Origin: Streptomyces sedi
GTDB taxonomy: Bacteria > Actinomycetota > Actinomycetes > Streptomycetales > Streptomycetaceae
Reading direction: 5' to 3'
Assembly (NCBI RefSeq): GCF_006335015.1
Contig: NZ_VDGT01000016.1
Location: forward strand, 62,001-126,000
DNA: 64,000 nucleotides
Position 1 is the first letter of the stretch. Each line of letters begins with the position of its first letter. Below, piece by piece: positions 43,850-52,942 of the stretch. A program made the position numbers and the translations under genes. The notes under the pieces were generated by a model. That model saw only the letters and a list, made by a program, of their open reading frames with translations, did no database searches and was not told where the DNA came from.

Positions 43850-44413
43850 TCACTCCGGTCGACGCCCGAGCCCCTCCAGCACCTCGACGCCCGGCAGCTC
43901 AGCGAGCGCGGCGCCGGGCACGATCAGCTTGCCCCGCCGGGCGCCGCTGCCGACCAGCACGTGGTCCATGGCGACCACGGCCGCGTCCACCAGCACCGGC
44001 CAGCCGGCGGGCAGCCCGAACGGGGTGATGCCGCCGTACTCCATGCCGGTCTCGCGCACCGCGGTCTCGTGCGGGGCGAACGACGCCTTGCGCACGCCCA
44101 GATGGCGGCGGACCGCGCCGTTGACGTCGAGCCGGGTGGCGGCGGGGACGAGGGCGGCGGCCAGGGTGGTCTCCCCGCCGCGCCGGCCGGCGACGACCAC
44201 GCAGTTCGCCGACGCCTCGGCGAGGTCCTCGCCGTAGGTCGCGACGAAGACGGCGGTGTCCGCCTTCTCCGGGTCGCTGTCCACATAGAGCAGCCGCTCG
44301 ACCGGCACCGTTCCGCGCCATCCGCGCGCCGCCTCGGCGACGGGGGCGGGAAGGAGGTCGAGGGCGCCGGTCAGCGGGATCGCCTCGTCGAAGTCACCGA
44401 TGGGAGCGCGCAT
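43850..44413 (-). CDS. YbaK/EbsC family aminoacyl-tRNA deacylase
   Basis: A 187-residue YbaK/prolyl-tRNA-synthetase-associated domain protein. LDVNGAVRRHLGVRKASFAP (with the conserved Lys-Ala-Ser) and GMEYGGITPFGLP (the Gly-Gly-x-x-P motif) are diagnostic. Family members clear misacylated tRNA, such as Cys- or Ala-tRNA(Pro). ATG 44413 is chosen; GTG 44422 would add three residues. It is downstream of the XRE-cupin gene by 43 bp on the same strand. Confidence 0.88.
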   Translation of the reverse strand: MRAPIGDFDEAIPLTGALDLLPAPVAEAARGWRGTVPVERLLYVDSDPEKADTAVFVATYGEDLAEASANCVVVAGRRGGETTLAAALVPAATRLDVNGAVRRHLGVRKASFAPHETAVRETGMEYGGITPFGLPAGWPVLVDAAVVAMDHVLVGSGARRGKLIVPGAALAELPGVEVLEGLGRRPE

Positions 44414-44456
44414 GGCGGGCACCGTAGCAGGGCCGCGCCCCGCGCCCCGCAGCCCC

Positions 44457-45029
44457 TCACCTGGGCGCGGGCACCGTCACCGCCATCATCAACTCCACGG
44501 GCGCCGCGCCCCGGTTGTGGTAGCCGTGCGGCACGTGCGAGGCGAAGACGGCCGACGTACCCGCCGGCACCGGGCACTCCTCGCCGTCGAGGTCGAGGGT
44601 CAACTCCCCCGCCGTCACATGGATCAGCTCGGTGGTGCCCGCCGGGTGCGCGTCGGCCACATGCCCTTCCCCCGGCTCCAGCCGGTAGTGCCACAGCTCC
44701 AGCGGGCCGGGCGCCTCGGTGCCGGCCAGCAGCGTGGAGTGGCTGCCGGCCTCGGTGTGCCACAGCCGCACCGCCCGGTCCGGCGGGAAGAGGCGCACGC
44801 TGGGCCGCGCCCGCGCGTCCAGCAGGGTCGTGACGCTGACGCCGAGCGCGTCGCCGACCTTGACCACGGTGCCGACGCTGGGGTTGGTCCTGGCCTGCTC
44901 GATCTGGATCAACATGCTGCGGCTGATCCCGGCCCTGGCGGCCAGCGCCTCCAGGGTCAGCCCGCGCTCGGCGCGCAGCCGGCGCAGGTTCTCCGCGAGG
45001 GACTGGGTCAGCTGGTCGAGGTCGGTCAC
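44457..45029 (-). CDS. XRE family regulator with cupin domain
   Basis: A 190-residue regulator with an N-terminal helix-turn-helix (LTLEALAARAGISRSMLIQIEQ, about 24-45 in two parts) and a C-terminal cupin (HPAGTTELIHVTAGELTLDLDGEE in two parts, SHVPHGYHNRG). Such proteins bind a small molecule in the cupin and often control a divergent transporter or an amine/amino acid pathway. GTG 45029 matches VTDLDQLTQSLAENLRRLR. It is divergent from an EamA exporter, and a GACGCGCGCGTC palindrome lies next to its -10 element. Confidence 0.9.
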   Translation of the reverse strand: MTDLDQLTQSLAENLRRLRAERGLTLEALAARAGISRSMLIQIEQARTNPSVGTVVKVGDALGVSVTTLLDARARPSVRLFPPDRAVRLWHTEAGSHSTLLAGTEAPGPLELWHYRLEPGEGHVADAHPAGTTELIHVTAGELTLDLDGEECPVPAGTSAVFASHVPHGYHNRGAAPVELMMAVTVPAPR

Positions 45030-45120
45030 CGAAGGAACGCTCCCGCGGGTCGGAGGAATCGAGGAGGCAAGGGCGCGGGGGCGCGACGGGATGACGCCCC
45101 GCGCACGCCACAGGTGTACT

Positions 45121-45138
45121 ATTTTAGACGCGCGCGTC
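45121..45138 (-). promoter_or_regulatory. Promoter and palindrome of XRE-cupin gene
   Basis: On the minus strand TAAAAT (45121-45126) is a good -10, directly preceded by the 12-bp palindrome GACGCGCGCGTC (45127-45138). A regulator bound there would block the promoter, which fits autoregulation. Confidence 0.5.
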
Positions 45139-45279
45139 GAGTATCCCGGACTTTTCGGCCCACCGCGCCGCCTCTCACCCCTGCCACGGCCGCCCGCCTC
45201 CCGACCGTTCCGCCCCGCCCGGGGGCGGTTCGGGGACGGCGGCGCCGTGGCGCCCGGACACTGTACTTGCGAGGTAACG

Positions 45280-46143
45280 ATGGTCGCCCTTGCCCTGGTC
45301 ACCAGCCTGCTCTGGGGACTCGCCGACTTCGGCGGCGGGCTGCTCACCCGCAGGCTGCCCGCGTTGACCGTGGTGGTGGCCTCGCAGACGCTCGCCACCG
45401 TGGTGCTGGGCGCGGTCGTGGTGGCCACCGGGGCGTGGAGCGAGGCCGGCGAACGGCTGTGGTGCGCGGTGGCGGCCGGGGTGATCGGCCCGTTGGCGAT
45501 GCTTCTCTTCTACCGGGCGCTGGCGCTCGGCCCGATGGGCGTGGTCTCGCCGCTGACCGCCACCGCGCTGGCGGTGCCGGTGGGCCTGGCGCTGGTCCTC
45601 GGCGAGCGCCCCGGTCCCGCGCAGTACACCGGGATGGCCGTCGCACTGGTCGGGGTGCTGCTGGCCGGTGGCCTGACGCTCGGCGGCGGGGGCGGCGTGC
45701 CGAGGCGGACGCTGCTCTACACGGCCGGCGCGGCGCTCGGGCTCGGCGCGGTGCTGGCGTTGATCGCCGAGGCGTCCACGACGGTCACCGGTCTGTTCCT
45801 GGCACTCTTCGTGCAGCGGCTGTGCAACGTGCTGACCGGCGGCGCCGCGCTCTGGGCGGCGGCCAGGCGCGGGGCGCCCGTGCTGCCCGAGGGCGGCCGG
45901 GAGCTGCTGGTGGCGGCGCTGCCCTCGCTGGCCTTCGTCGGCCTGGCGGACGTGGCGGCCAACGGCACGTACGCGCTGGCGGCGCGGATCGGACCGGTGA
46001 CGGTCGCGGTCGTGCTGGCCTCGCTCTACCCGGTGGTGACGGCGCTGGCCGCGCGCGGGGTGCTGCGCGAACGGCTGCTCGCGGCGCAGGCGGCCGGGGC
46101 GGGACTGGCCCTGGCGGGAACGCTGCTGCTGGCGGTCAGCTGA
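45280..46143 (+). CDS. EamA/DMT family transporter
   Basis: A 287-residue membrane protein with ten predicted helices in two EamA repeats (LLWGLADFGGGLLTRRLPAL at the start, VGLADVAANGTYALAAR in the second). DMT exporters move amino acids, nucleotides or drugs; the substrate is unknown. ATG 45280 is preceded by GAGGTAACG. Divergence from an XRE-cupin regulator suggests that the regulator controls this exporter. Confidence 0.9.
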   Translation: MVALALVTSLLWGLADFGGGLLTRRLPALTVVVASQTLATVVLGAVVVATGAWSEAGERLWCAVAAGVIGPLAMLLFYRALALGPMGVVSPLTATALAVPVGLALVLGERPGPAQYTGMAVALVGVLLAGGLTLGGGGGVPRRTLLYTAGAALGLGAVLALIAEASTTVTGLFLALFVQRLCNVLTGGAALWAAARRGAPVLPEGGRELLVAALPSLAFVGLADVAANGTYALAARIGPVTVAVVLASLYPVVTALAARGVLRERLLAAQAAGAGLALAGTLLLAVS

Positions 46144-46221
46144 GCCCTCGCCGGGGGCGGGGCCGCCCGCCCCGCGCGGACCGGCGGGGCCGTCGCCGGC
46201 CGCGGCGGGACCGGGGCGGGG

Positions 46222-46674
46222 TCAGGCGCGGTGCGGCTTCAGCGTCCAGACGACCGTCATCGTGCCGGCGACCTCGCCGTCGGGGCGGGTGATCTCCACC
46301 TCGACGGGGAACTCCGGCCGCTGCCCCGCGTCCAGCTCGGCCACCACGTCGGCGACCGGGCGCCCCAACGTCGCGGTCGCCGTGATCTCGCCGGTGGCGA
46401 CCTTGCGGTAGGCCGTCTCCGCCCGCACCGGCAGCGGCAGCGCGCGGGTCAGCTGGTCCCCGAACGCGGCCAGCGCGATCGCGCCGCTCGCGGACTCCCC
46501 CAGGGTGAACATCGCGCCGGCGTGCGGCCCGCCCACGTGGTTGTGGAAGGCCGGCTGGTCCGGCAGGCGCAGCACGGCGCACTCCGGATCGGTCCGCACG
46601 AACTCCAACTGGAGGGTGCGGACCATGGGCACGGTCGCGGCGAGCTGCTCGCCGACGTTCATCGGGTCAGTCAT
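46222..46674 (-). CDS. DUF4442 hotdog-fold thioesterase-like protein
   Basis: A 150-residue hotdog-fold protein. NHVGGPHAGAMFTLGESASG is the PaaI/DUF4442 active-site helix region. It probably hydrolyses an acyl-CoA or is a non-catalytic relative. ATG 46674 has a perfect CGTTACC-N4-GGTAACG palindrome 8 bp upstream, so it is tightly regulated, probably by a TetR-type repressor sensing acyl-CoA. Confidence 0.85.
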   Translation of the reverse strand: MTDPMNVGEQLAATVPMVRTLQLEFVRTDPECAVLRLPDQPAFHNHVGGPHAGAMFTLGESASGAIALAAFGDQLTRALPLPVRAETAYRKVATGEITATATLGRPVADVVAELDAGQRPEFPVEVEITRPDGEVAGTMTVVWTLKPHRA

Positions 46675-46681
46675 ACCCTTA

Positions 46682-46699
46682 CGTTACCAGCGGGTAACG
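46682..46699. promoter_or_regulatory. Palindromic operator before DUF4442 gene
   Basis: CGTTACC-AGCG-GGTAACG is a perfect 7-4-7 inverted repeat 8 bp from the start codon of the thioesterase-like gene. Arms and spacing are typical of TetR-family operators of acyl-CoA genes. No TetR gene is in the neighbourhood. Confidence 0.6.
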
Positions 46700-46832
46700 A
46701 CCCTGTCCTCCCTCCCCGACGCGGAGCCGACGCCCCGACACGCCCCGCCCCGGGGGCCTTTCGTCGCAGGTCCGTCGCAATACGGTGACGAAGTCACGGT
46801 CCTGGCACGCTCGCCCATTAGGGTTGCGCCTC

Positions 46833-47963
46833 ATGAGGCCAGGAGAACAGCAGCCGGGGGCCGAGCCGGGCAGGGAGTGGTCCAACCCCTACCAGCAGCC
46901 GGGGTACCAGCAGCCCAACCCGTATCAGCAGCCGACAGCCGGTGGGGGCTGGCAGCAGCAGGGACCGGGGCCCCAGCCCGGGGCGCAGCCGGGAGGATAC
47001 GGATATCCGGGCGCCCCGCAGGGCGCGCCGCCGCCCCCGCCGCAGGGCGGCGCGCCAGGGGGTTGGCAGCAGCAGGGGCCGCCCACGTTGCCGCCGCCCC
47101 CGGCCCCGCCGTCGGGAGACGACGGGGACAAGCGGAAGTTGCGGATCGCGATCGGTGTCATCGTCGCCGTCGCCGTGGTCGCCGGCGCGGCCGTGACCGG
47201 CGTGGTGCTGATGGGCGGGGACGACGACTCGACCGAGGCGGGCGAGAACCGGGACGCCGACGGCGAGTCGGAGGACGGCGGCGGAGACGAGGAGGAGACC
47301 GAGGAGCGGCCGGCCGACCCGGACGACCCGCGGCGCGGCGTGCTCCAACGGCCCGATCCGGTCGTCGAACCCGACTGGCAGGTGCAGACGCTGGAGAACC
47401 GGCACCTCGCGTTCGACGTTCCACCGGACGACTGGGAGGTCAGCCCCGAGAGCACGTCCATCGCGTTCCAGGACAACCGCGAGGAGGCCGAGGAGGGCGA
47501 CGTGATCGCCGCGATGTTCGGTGTGGCGCTCTACAGGAGCGACTACTGCCCCGAGGCCGACGGCAACAGGAGCCGGGCCATGGCCGGCACCAAGGGCGCC
47601 CAGGGCGCGACCAGCACGGCCGAGGCCGCCGAGATCGAGGCGCGGAACTGGGCGCTGGGCGGCTACGACCAGGAGCAGCAGGGCACCTTCGAGTCGACCG
47701 AGCCCGAGGAGTTCGAGAACGACCACGGGATCTCCGGCCACATCGTGCGCGCCACCATCACCGACGTGCCGGAGGACGAGGAGGACGTCTGCGGCCACTC
47801 CGACGGCAAGGTGACCACCATCTCCTACCTCGACCTCAACAACGACATGGCGACCTGGACGCTGCTCGCGGACTCCAACGTCGAGGACGAGCTGCCCGAC
47901 GAGACGATCGAGCAGATCATCAGCAGCCTGCGTCCCTACCCGGTGCCCGCCGAACAGAGCTGA
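46833..47963 (+). CDS. Single-pass membrane protein with Pro/Gln-rich N-terminus
   Basis: A 376-residue protein of unknown function. Residues 1-90 are Pro/Gln/Gly-rich (NPYQQPGYQQPNPYQQP), then KRKLRIAIGVIVAVAVVAGA starts a single membrane helix (about 97-125). An acidic linker (DGGGDEEETEE) leads to an external domain of about 200 residues with a likely disulfide pair (SDYCPEADG, EEDVCGHSD). The architecture resembles the secreted sensor parts of actinobacterial kinases without the kinase. A strong hairpin terminator follows. Confidence 0.8.
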   Translation: MRPGEQQPGAEPGREWSNPYQQPGYQQPNPYQQPTAGGGWQQQGPGPQPGAQPGGYGYPGAPQGAPPPPPQGGAPGGWQQQGPPTLPPPPAPPSGDDGDKRKLRIAIGVIVAVAVVAGAAVTGVVLMGGDDDSTEAGENRDADGESEDGGGDEEETEERPADPDDPRRGVLQRPDPVVEPDWQVQTLENRHLAFDVPPDDWEVSPESTSIAFQDNREEAEEGDVIAAMFGVALYRSDYCPEADGNRSRAMAGTKGAQGATSTAEAAEIEARNWALGGYDQEQQGTFESTEPEEFENDHGISGHIVRATITDVPEDEEDVCGHSDGKVTTISYLDLNNDMATWTLLADSNVEDELPDETIEQIISSLRPYPVPAEQS

Positions 47964-47981
47964 TCGCGCAGGGCCTTCCCC

Positions 47982-48025
47982 ACGGGACGGGCGGAGTCGT
48001 CGCACGGACGACCCGCCCGTCCCGT
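47982..48025. terminator. Strong terminator hairpin
   Basis: ACGGGACGGGCGG (47982-47994) pairs perfectly with CCGCCCGTCCCGT (48013-48025), and the inner GTCGTC/GACGAC extends the stem past one bulged A to a GCACG loop. It lies just after the membrane-protein stop and before the 3' end of the convergent gene. Confidence 0.85.
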
Positions 48026-48123
48026 TCCGTTCCGGCTCGGCGGTAGTCGACGACGTTGCCCCTCGGCGCGGGCGGCTCGGCGGCCTCCGCGCCGGGGGGT
48101 GAGCGCGGCGGCGCCGTGCGGCG

Positions 48124-48987
48124 TCAGCCGACGCGGAAGGCGCCGGCCGGCGGTGTCGGGGAGGGCGCCGCGGACGCCTCGTCCACCGGGCGCGCGTCGC
48201 CGACCAGTCGGGTCAGCTCGCCTTCGGCGACCAGCCGGGCGGGGAACGGGTCGGCGGCGGCCCGGCGGGCCAGGGCGTCGAGGGGAAGCGGGGCGTCGGA
48301 GGCGACGACGACCACGTTGCCGAACCGGCGCCCGCGCAGCACGGCGGGCTCGGCCAGCACACACAGCTCGTCGAAGTGCGCGCCCAGCGTGGCCAGTTGG
48401 GAACGGAGAAACGCAAAGGGCGCGGCGTCGGCCAGGTTGGCGGCGTAGAGGCCGCCGGGGCGCAGGGCGCGGGCCGCCGCGGCGGCGTAACCGAGCGTGG
48501 TGACCTGCGCGGGCACCCGGGAGCCGCCGAAGACGTCGGCGACCAGCAGGTCGACGTCGCCCGGCGGCGCGGCCTCGACGGCGGCGCGGGCGTCGGCCAC
48601 GGTGAGGGCGATGCCGGAGTCGGGCGGCGGCGGCAGGCGTTCGGCGACCAGCGCGGCCAGCCGCGCGTCGCCCTCGACGGCGCGCTGCGCCGAGCCGGGG
48701 CGCGTGGCGGCCACGTAGCGAGGCAGGGTCAGCGCCCCGCCGCCCAGGTGCAGCACGCGCAGCGGCGCGCCGGCGGGGGCGGCGGCGTCGACGACGTGCC
48801 CGAGCCGGCGGAGGTACTCGAACTCCAGATGGCCGGGGTCCCGCAGGTCCACATAGGACTGCGGGGCGTCGTCCACGGTCAGCAGCCAGGCCGCCGGCCG
48901 GTCCACGTCCGGCAGCAGCCGTGCGGTGCCGAGGTCGACGGGCCGCACCACGGGGAGCGCCTCGGGGGGCGGCGGGGGCGTTTCCAC
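48124..48987 (-). CDS. Spermidine synthase-like methyltransferase-fold protein
   Basis: A 287-residue protein with the polyamine-synthase-like Rossmann fold: APQSYVDLRDPGHLEFEYLRR at the start, VLHLGGGALTLPRYVAATRPG as the nucleotide loop, and DVDLLVADVFGGSRVPAQVTT as the catalytic-loop equivalent. The usual Asp for putrescine binding is not evident, so real spermidine synthesis is doubtful. GTG 48987 is chosen because the upstream residues are low-complexity. It is divergent from uppP. Confidence 0.78.
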   Translation of the reverse strand: METPPPPPEALPVVRPVDLGTARLLPDVDRPAAWLLTVDDAPQSYVDLRDPGHLEFEYLRRLGHVVDAAAPAGAPLRVLHLGGGALTLPRYVAATRPGSAQRAVEGDARLAALVAERLPPPPDSGIALTVADARAAVEAAPPGDVDLLVADVFGGSRVPAQVTTLGYAAAAARALRPGGLYAANLADAAPFAFLRSQLATLGAHFDELCVLAEPAVLRGRRFGNVVVVASDAPLPLDALARRAAADPFPARLVAEGELTRLVGDARPVDEASAAPSPTPPAGAFRVG

Positions 48988-49315
48988 CCCGGCATTCTGC
49001 CCCCGGCACGCCCGGGCGGCGCACGCCGGGGGCGGTCTCGCGCCGGCGCGCGCCACGGCGCGGCGGGCCCGCGCGGGGGAACACCGACCGTAGGGTGTCG
49101 GGTGCCGGACCGAGGGTGGGAACGCTTCTCTGGTACGCCAGACGTGGGACACGCGGTGTTCACCGATTGTTGCGACGCTCGCCTAGAGTGACCTCGCTCG
49201 CATCGTTGACCACCCACCGTCGACCAAGCCTCACGCCGCTCGTCGGCCACCCCTTTCCCCCCGTCGCCTCGTCGACCTCCCGCGTCGGCCTCTTCCTGGG
49301 ATACGCGCACCGTTC
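48988..49315. other. Divergent promoter region, 328 bp
   Basis: The stretch between the spermidine-synthase-like gene and uppP holds no gene. TAGAGT at 49184-49189 could be a -10 for uppP. I see no clear operator. Confidence 0.4.
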
Positions 49316-50236
49316 ATGTCGTGGTTCGAATCAATCATTCTCGGGCTGGTCCAGGGGCTGACGGAGTTTCTGCCCGTCTCCTCCAGCGCGCACCTGCGAC
49401 TGGCCGCCGTGGCGGGCGGTTTCGAGGACCCGGGTGCCGCGTTCACCGCCGTCTGCCAGATCGGCACCGAAGTGGCGGTGCTGATCTACTTCCGCAAGGA
49501 CATCGCGCGGGTGACACGGGCCTGGCTCCGCTCGCTGACCGACCGTTCGGCGCGGGCCGACCCGGACGCGCGGATGGGCTGGCTGGTGATCATCGGCTCC
49601 CTCCCGATCGGGGTGCTGGGGCTGACGCTCCAGGAGGCGATCGAGGGGCCGTTCCGCGACCTGCGGCTGATCGCGGTCAACCTGATCGTGCTCGGCATCA
49701 TCCTCGGCGTCGCCGACCGGATGGCCTCCCGTGACAGCGTCGGCGGGCGGCACCGGGCCGTCAGACAGCGCAAGGACCTGGAGCAGTTGACCGTCAGGGA
49801 CGGTCTGCTCTTCGGCTTCGCGCAGGCCATGGCGCTGGTGCCGGGGGTCTCCCGCTCGGGCGCCACCATCACCGGCGGTCTCTTCCTCGGGTACCGCAGG
49901 GAGGCGGCTGCCCGCTACTCGTTCCTGCTGGCCATCCCCGCGGTGCTGGCGTCGGGCGGGTACGAGCTGACGAAGATCGGCGGCGAGGACACCCATGTCT
50001 CGTGGGGGCCGACGATCCTGGCGACGCTGATCGCGTTCCTCGTGGGCTACGCGATCATCGCGTGGTTCATGAGGTGGATCACCACCCGCAGCTTCATGCC
50101 GTTCGTCTGGTACCGGATCGGGGTGGGGCTGGTGCTGCTGGTCCTGATCTGGTTCGGCGTGGTGGAGCCGCACGCGGGTGAGGACTTCGAGACCCCGGCC
50201 GAGGTGACGACCGGCGAGCAGGCCGCCGGCTGGTAG
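49316..50236 (+). CDS. uppP: Undecaprenyl-diphosphatase
   Basis: A 306-residue integral membrane enzyme (BacA/UppP family) that removes a phosphate from undecaprenyl diphosphate so that the lipid carrier can be reused for cell wall synthesis. The family motifs are ESIILGLVQGLTEFLPVSSS (residues about 5-24) and VPGVSRSGATITGGLFLGY with the conserved RSG. Eight helices are predicted. It can give bacitracin resistance when overexpressed in other species. Confidence 0.95.
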   Translation: MSWFESIILGLVQGLTEFLPVSSSAHLRLAAVAGGFEDPGAAFTAVCQIGTEVAVLIYFRKDIARVTRAWLRSLTDRSARADPDARMGWLVIIGSLPIGVLGLTLQEAIEGPFRDLRLIAVNLIVLGIILGVADRMASRDSVGGRHRAVRQRKDLEQLTVRDGLLFGFAQAMALVPGVSRSGATITGGLFLGYRREAAARYSFLLAIPAVLASGGYELTKIGGEDTHVSWGPTILATLIAFLVGYAIIAWFMRWITTRSFMPFVWYRIGVGLVLLVLIWFGVVEPHAGEDFETPAEVTTGEQAAGW

Positions 50237-50290
50237 GCGGGCGCGGGGGCGCGGCGGCCCCCGGCGAGGTGCGCACGCCCCCGCCGGGGC

Positions 50291-51193
50291 TCAGTCCTCC
50301 CCCCGCGCCGCCCGCACCACCCGCTCGCACAGCTCGTGGGTGCGCAGCGCGTCCTGCGCGTCCAGCGTGTGGCCGGTGCGCACCGCGTCGAGGAACGCGT
50401 GCACGGCCTGCTCGATGCCGCGCTGCCTGGCCACCGGGACCCAGTCGCCCCGGCGGCGGACGCTGGGCTGGCCCCGGTGGTCGATGACCTCGGCGAGGTT
50501 GCGGACCTCGCGCTTGGTGTCCTGTCCCGAGACCTCCAGCACCTCCTCGGACGATCCGGAGAGATGGTTCATCGTGCCGACGGCGGAGAAGCCGTCCCCC
50601 GACAGGTGCAGCACGACGTGGTGCAGCAGCCCCTCGACGACCCGTGCGCTCACCCGCACCTGGTCGACGGTGGCGGGGGCGAGGAAACGCAGGGTGTCGA
50701 CCACGTGGATGAAGTCGTCGAAAACCATCCGGCGGGGGTCCTCGGGCAGCCCCCTGCGGTGCTTCTGGAGGACGATCAGGTCACGTGGGCCCTCCAGGCA
50801 CTGGGCGTAGGCGGGCGCGAAACGGCGGTTGAAGCCGACGGCGAGGGAGACGCCGAGGGTGTCGGCGAGCTCGACCAGCCGCCTGGCCTCCGACGCCTCG
50901 TCGGCCAGCGGTTTGTCGACATAGGTGGCTATCCCCGCGGTGAGCAGCCGGGTGACGATCTCGGGATGGGTGGCGGTGGGCGTGTGGACGAAGGCCGCGT
51001 CGAGGCCGGCGGACAGCAGCGAGCCCAGCTCGCGGTGGAGCGCGTCGGGAGGAAGCCGGTGGGCCGCGCCGACCCGCTCCAGGGTGTCGGCCGAACGGGT
51101 GTGCAGGTGGAGGCTGATCCCGGGGCGCGTGCTGAGTACCGGCAAATATGCCTTGTGGGCGATGTCCCCGAGCCCGATCACGCCGACCTTCAC
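50291..51193 (-). CDS. Gfo/Idh/MocA family oxidoreductase
   Basis: A 300-residue NAD(P)-dependent dehydrogenase. KVGVIGLGDIAHKAYLPVL is the Rossmann loop, YVDKPLADEASEARRL the conserved Lys-Pro motif, and FDDFIHVVDTLRFL the substrate-domain motif with the catalytic His. Such enzymes oxidise sugars, inositols or related alcohols. GTG 51193 is preceded by GAGGAG at good spacing; the open frame to 51274 is rejected. Confidence 0.9.
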   Translation of the reverse strand: MKVGVIGLGDIAHKAYLPVLSTRPGISLHLHTRSADTLERVGAAHRLPPDALHRELGSLLSAGLDAAFVHTPTATHPEIVTRLLTAGIATYVDKPLADEASEARRLVELADTLGVSLAVGFNRRFAPAYAQCLEGPRDLIVLQKHRRGLPEDPRRMVFDDFIHVVDTLRFLAPATVDQVRVSARVVEGLLHHVVLHLSGDGFSAVGTMNHLSGSSEEVLEVSGQDTKREVRNLAEVIDHRGQPSVRRRGDWVPVARQRGIEQAVHAFLDAVRTGHTLDAQDALRTHELCERVVRAARGED

Positions 51194-51341
51194 GGCAATG
51201 CTCCTCGGTGTAGGTGTGCGGTGGCCCGCGCCCGGGCGGTGGACACGGGATCGGCAGCATACGCGTGCCCGCACGGACCTCGAACACCCCGTCGGACCGC
51301 CCCGTTCCGCTGGCCCGCGGACGGGACGGCCCGCGGCCGGG

Positions 51342-52043
51342 TCAGCCCGGCAGGCCGGGCGCGAGGTCGGGGATCCGCCAGTCCACCGGGGAGTGGCCCT
51401 GGGCGGCGATCGCCTCGTTGATCCGGGTGAACGGGCGGGAGCCGAAGAACTTCTTCGCCGACAGCGGCGAAGGGTGGGCGCCCTCGACCACGACGTGCCG
51501 CTCGGTGTCGATCAGCGGCAGCTTCTTGCGGGCGTAGGCGCCCCACAGCACGAAGACCGCCGGGTCGGGCCGGTCGGAGACGGCGCGGATCACCGCGTCC
51601 GTGAACCGCTCCCACCCCTGTCCCTTGTGCGAGTTGGCCTCGCCGGCGCGGACGGTGAGCACCGCGTTCAGCAGCAGCACGCCCTGCCGCGCCCAGGGCA
51701 TCAGATAGCCGTTGTCCGGGATGGGCAGGCCCAGCTCGGCGTGCATCTCCTTGTAGATGTTCCGCAGGGAGGGCGGGACGCGGACGCCGGGCCGGACGGA
51801 GAAGCACAGGCCGTGGCCCTGCCCCGCGCCGTGGTACGGGTCCTGGCCGAGGACGAGAACCTTGACGTCCTCGAAGGGTGTCGCGTCCAGCGCCGCGAAG
51901 ACCTCGTCCTCCGGCGGGAAGACGGGCCCCGCGGCCCGCTGCTCCTCGACGAACGCGGTCAGCTCCTTGAAGTAGGGCTGGTCCAGCTCCTCGCCCAGCA
52001 CCTTCTGCCAGGAGTCGGGCAGCTTGTCGATCACGTCCGTCAA
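51342..52043 (-). CDS. ung: Uracil-DNA glycosylase
   Basis: A 233-residue family 1 uracil-DNA glycosylase that removes uracil from DNA. GQDPYHGAGQGHGLCFSV is the water-activating loop with the catalytic Asp, LLNAVLTVR the uracil-binding motif, and GAHPSPLSA the DNA-intercalating loop with the catalytic His. The listed start is TTG 52043, which gives the usual MTDxxxxLP N-terminus. GGAGG ends right at that codon, so GTG 52034, 9 bp further on, may be the true start. Confidence 0.96.
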   Translation of the reverse strand: MTDVIDKLPDSWQKVLGEELDQPYFKELTAFVEEQRAAGPVFPPEDEVFAALDATPFEDVKVLVLGQDPYHGAGQGHGLCFSVRPGVRVPPSLRNIYKEMHAELGLPIPDNGYLMPWARQGVLLLNAVLTVRAGEANSHKGQGWERFTDAVIRAVSDRPDPAVFVLWGAYARKKLPLIDTERHVVVEGAHPSPLSAKKFFGSRPFTRINEAIAAQGHSPVDWRIPDLAPGLPG

Positions 52044-52150
52044 CCTCCGAGATCACGCGGTGAGTTGACCGCGCCGCCGGTGCGGCGCGGTGTGTCCCAC
52101 AACGTACCGGCCGGCACTGACAGTCCCGGCCGGTACCGCGTGTCGCCGGC

Positions 52151-52942
52151 TCAGCCCAGGTTGGCGTTGAGCCGGACGCCCCCGTCGAGCACCAGGGTCT
52201 CCCCCGTGATCCAGCCCGCCCCCGCCGAGGTGAGGAACGCGACGGCGGCGGCCACGTCCTCGGGCACGCCCAGCCGCTTCAGCGGGTAGACGGAGGAGAC
52301 CGCCTCCTCGTTGCCCTCGTAGAGCGGGCTGGCGAACCGGGTCTTGACGACGGCCGGCGCCACCACGTTGACCCGGACCTGGGGGGCCATCTCCTGCGCG
52401 AGCTGCTGCGTCATGTTGATCATCGCGGCCTTGGTCATGCCGTAACCGCCGATCAGCGGGGTGGCGCCGAGCCCGGCGATCGAGGAGACGTTGACGATCG
52501 TGCCGCCGTGCTCGCGCTGCCACGCCTCCCAGACGCCGCGGGCGAAGCCGAAGGCGGAGAGCACGTTGATCTCGAATATCTTCGCCAGCAGCGCCGGCTC
52601 GACGTCGGTGAGCTGGCAGAACGCCGGGTTGCTGCCCGCGTTGTTGACCAGGTGGTCGATCCGGCCCCAGGATTCGAGGACTTGCTCGATCGCCTCCTTC
52701 TGGTGGGCGGGGTCATGCGCCTTGCCCGCGACGCCCATCGCCCGCGGGCCCAGCTCGGCGACCGCCTCCGCCAGCCGCTCCCGGTCCCGCCCGGTGACGC
52801 AGACCCGGTCCCCCCGGGCGATCAACGCCCGGGCGACACCGAACCCGATGCCCCGCGTGCCGCCGCTGACCAGGGCGACGGGCGCCTCCGCGCGGTCGGT
52901 GCCCGGTCCGTGCCGCTCGTCGTTCGGCTCGTGGTCAGTCAA
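52151..52942 (-). CDS. SDR family oxidoreductase
   Basis: A 263-residue classical SDR. SGGTRGIGFGVA is the cofactor loop, NNAGSNPAF the NNAG motif, NVSSIAGLG the catalytic Ser, and YGMTKAAM the Tyr-x-x-x-Lys. TTG 52942 follows GGAGG by 5 bp and overlaps the fabG-like gene by 8 bp, giving translational coupling; ATG 52960 is an alternative. Sequence and operon context suggest acyl-chain or steroid-like substrates. Confidence 0.87.
   Translation of the reverse strand: MTDHEPNDERHGPGTDRAEAPVALVSGGTRGIGFGVARALIARGDRVCVTGRDRERLAEAVAELGPRAMGVAGKAHDPAHQKEAIEQVLESWGRIDHLVNNAGSNPAFCQLTDVEPALLAKIFEINVLSAFGFARGVWEAWQREHGGTIVNVSSIAGLGATPLIGGYGMTKAAMINMTQQLAQEMAPQVRVNVVAPAVVKTRFASPLYEGNEEAVSSVYPLKRLGVPEDVAAAVAFLTSAGAGWITGETLVLDGGVRLNANLG

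Noticed and set aside
48124..48987. True spermidine synthase (speE)
   Set aside because: The fold fits, but the expected putrescine-binding acidic residues are not evident and no polyamine genes are adjacent, so no gene symbol is given.
50259..50289. Terminator after uppP
   Set aside because: An 8-bp stem (CCCCGGCG/CGCCGGGG) exists, but the 15-base loop is long and the arms are short for this GC content; not strong enough to list.
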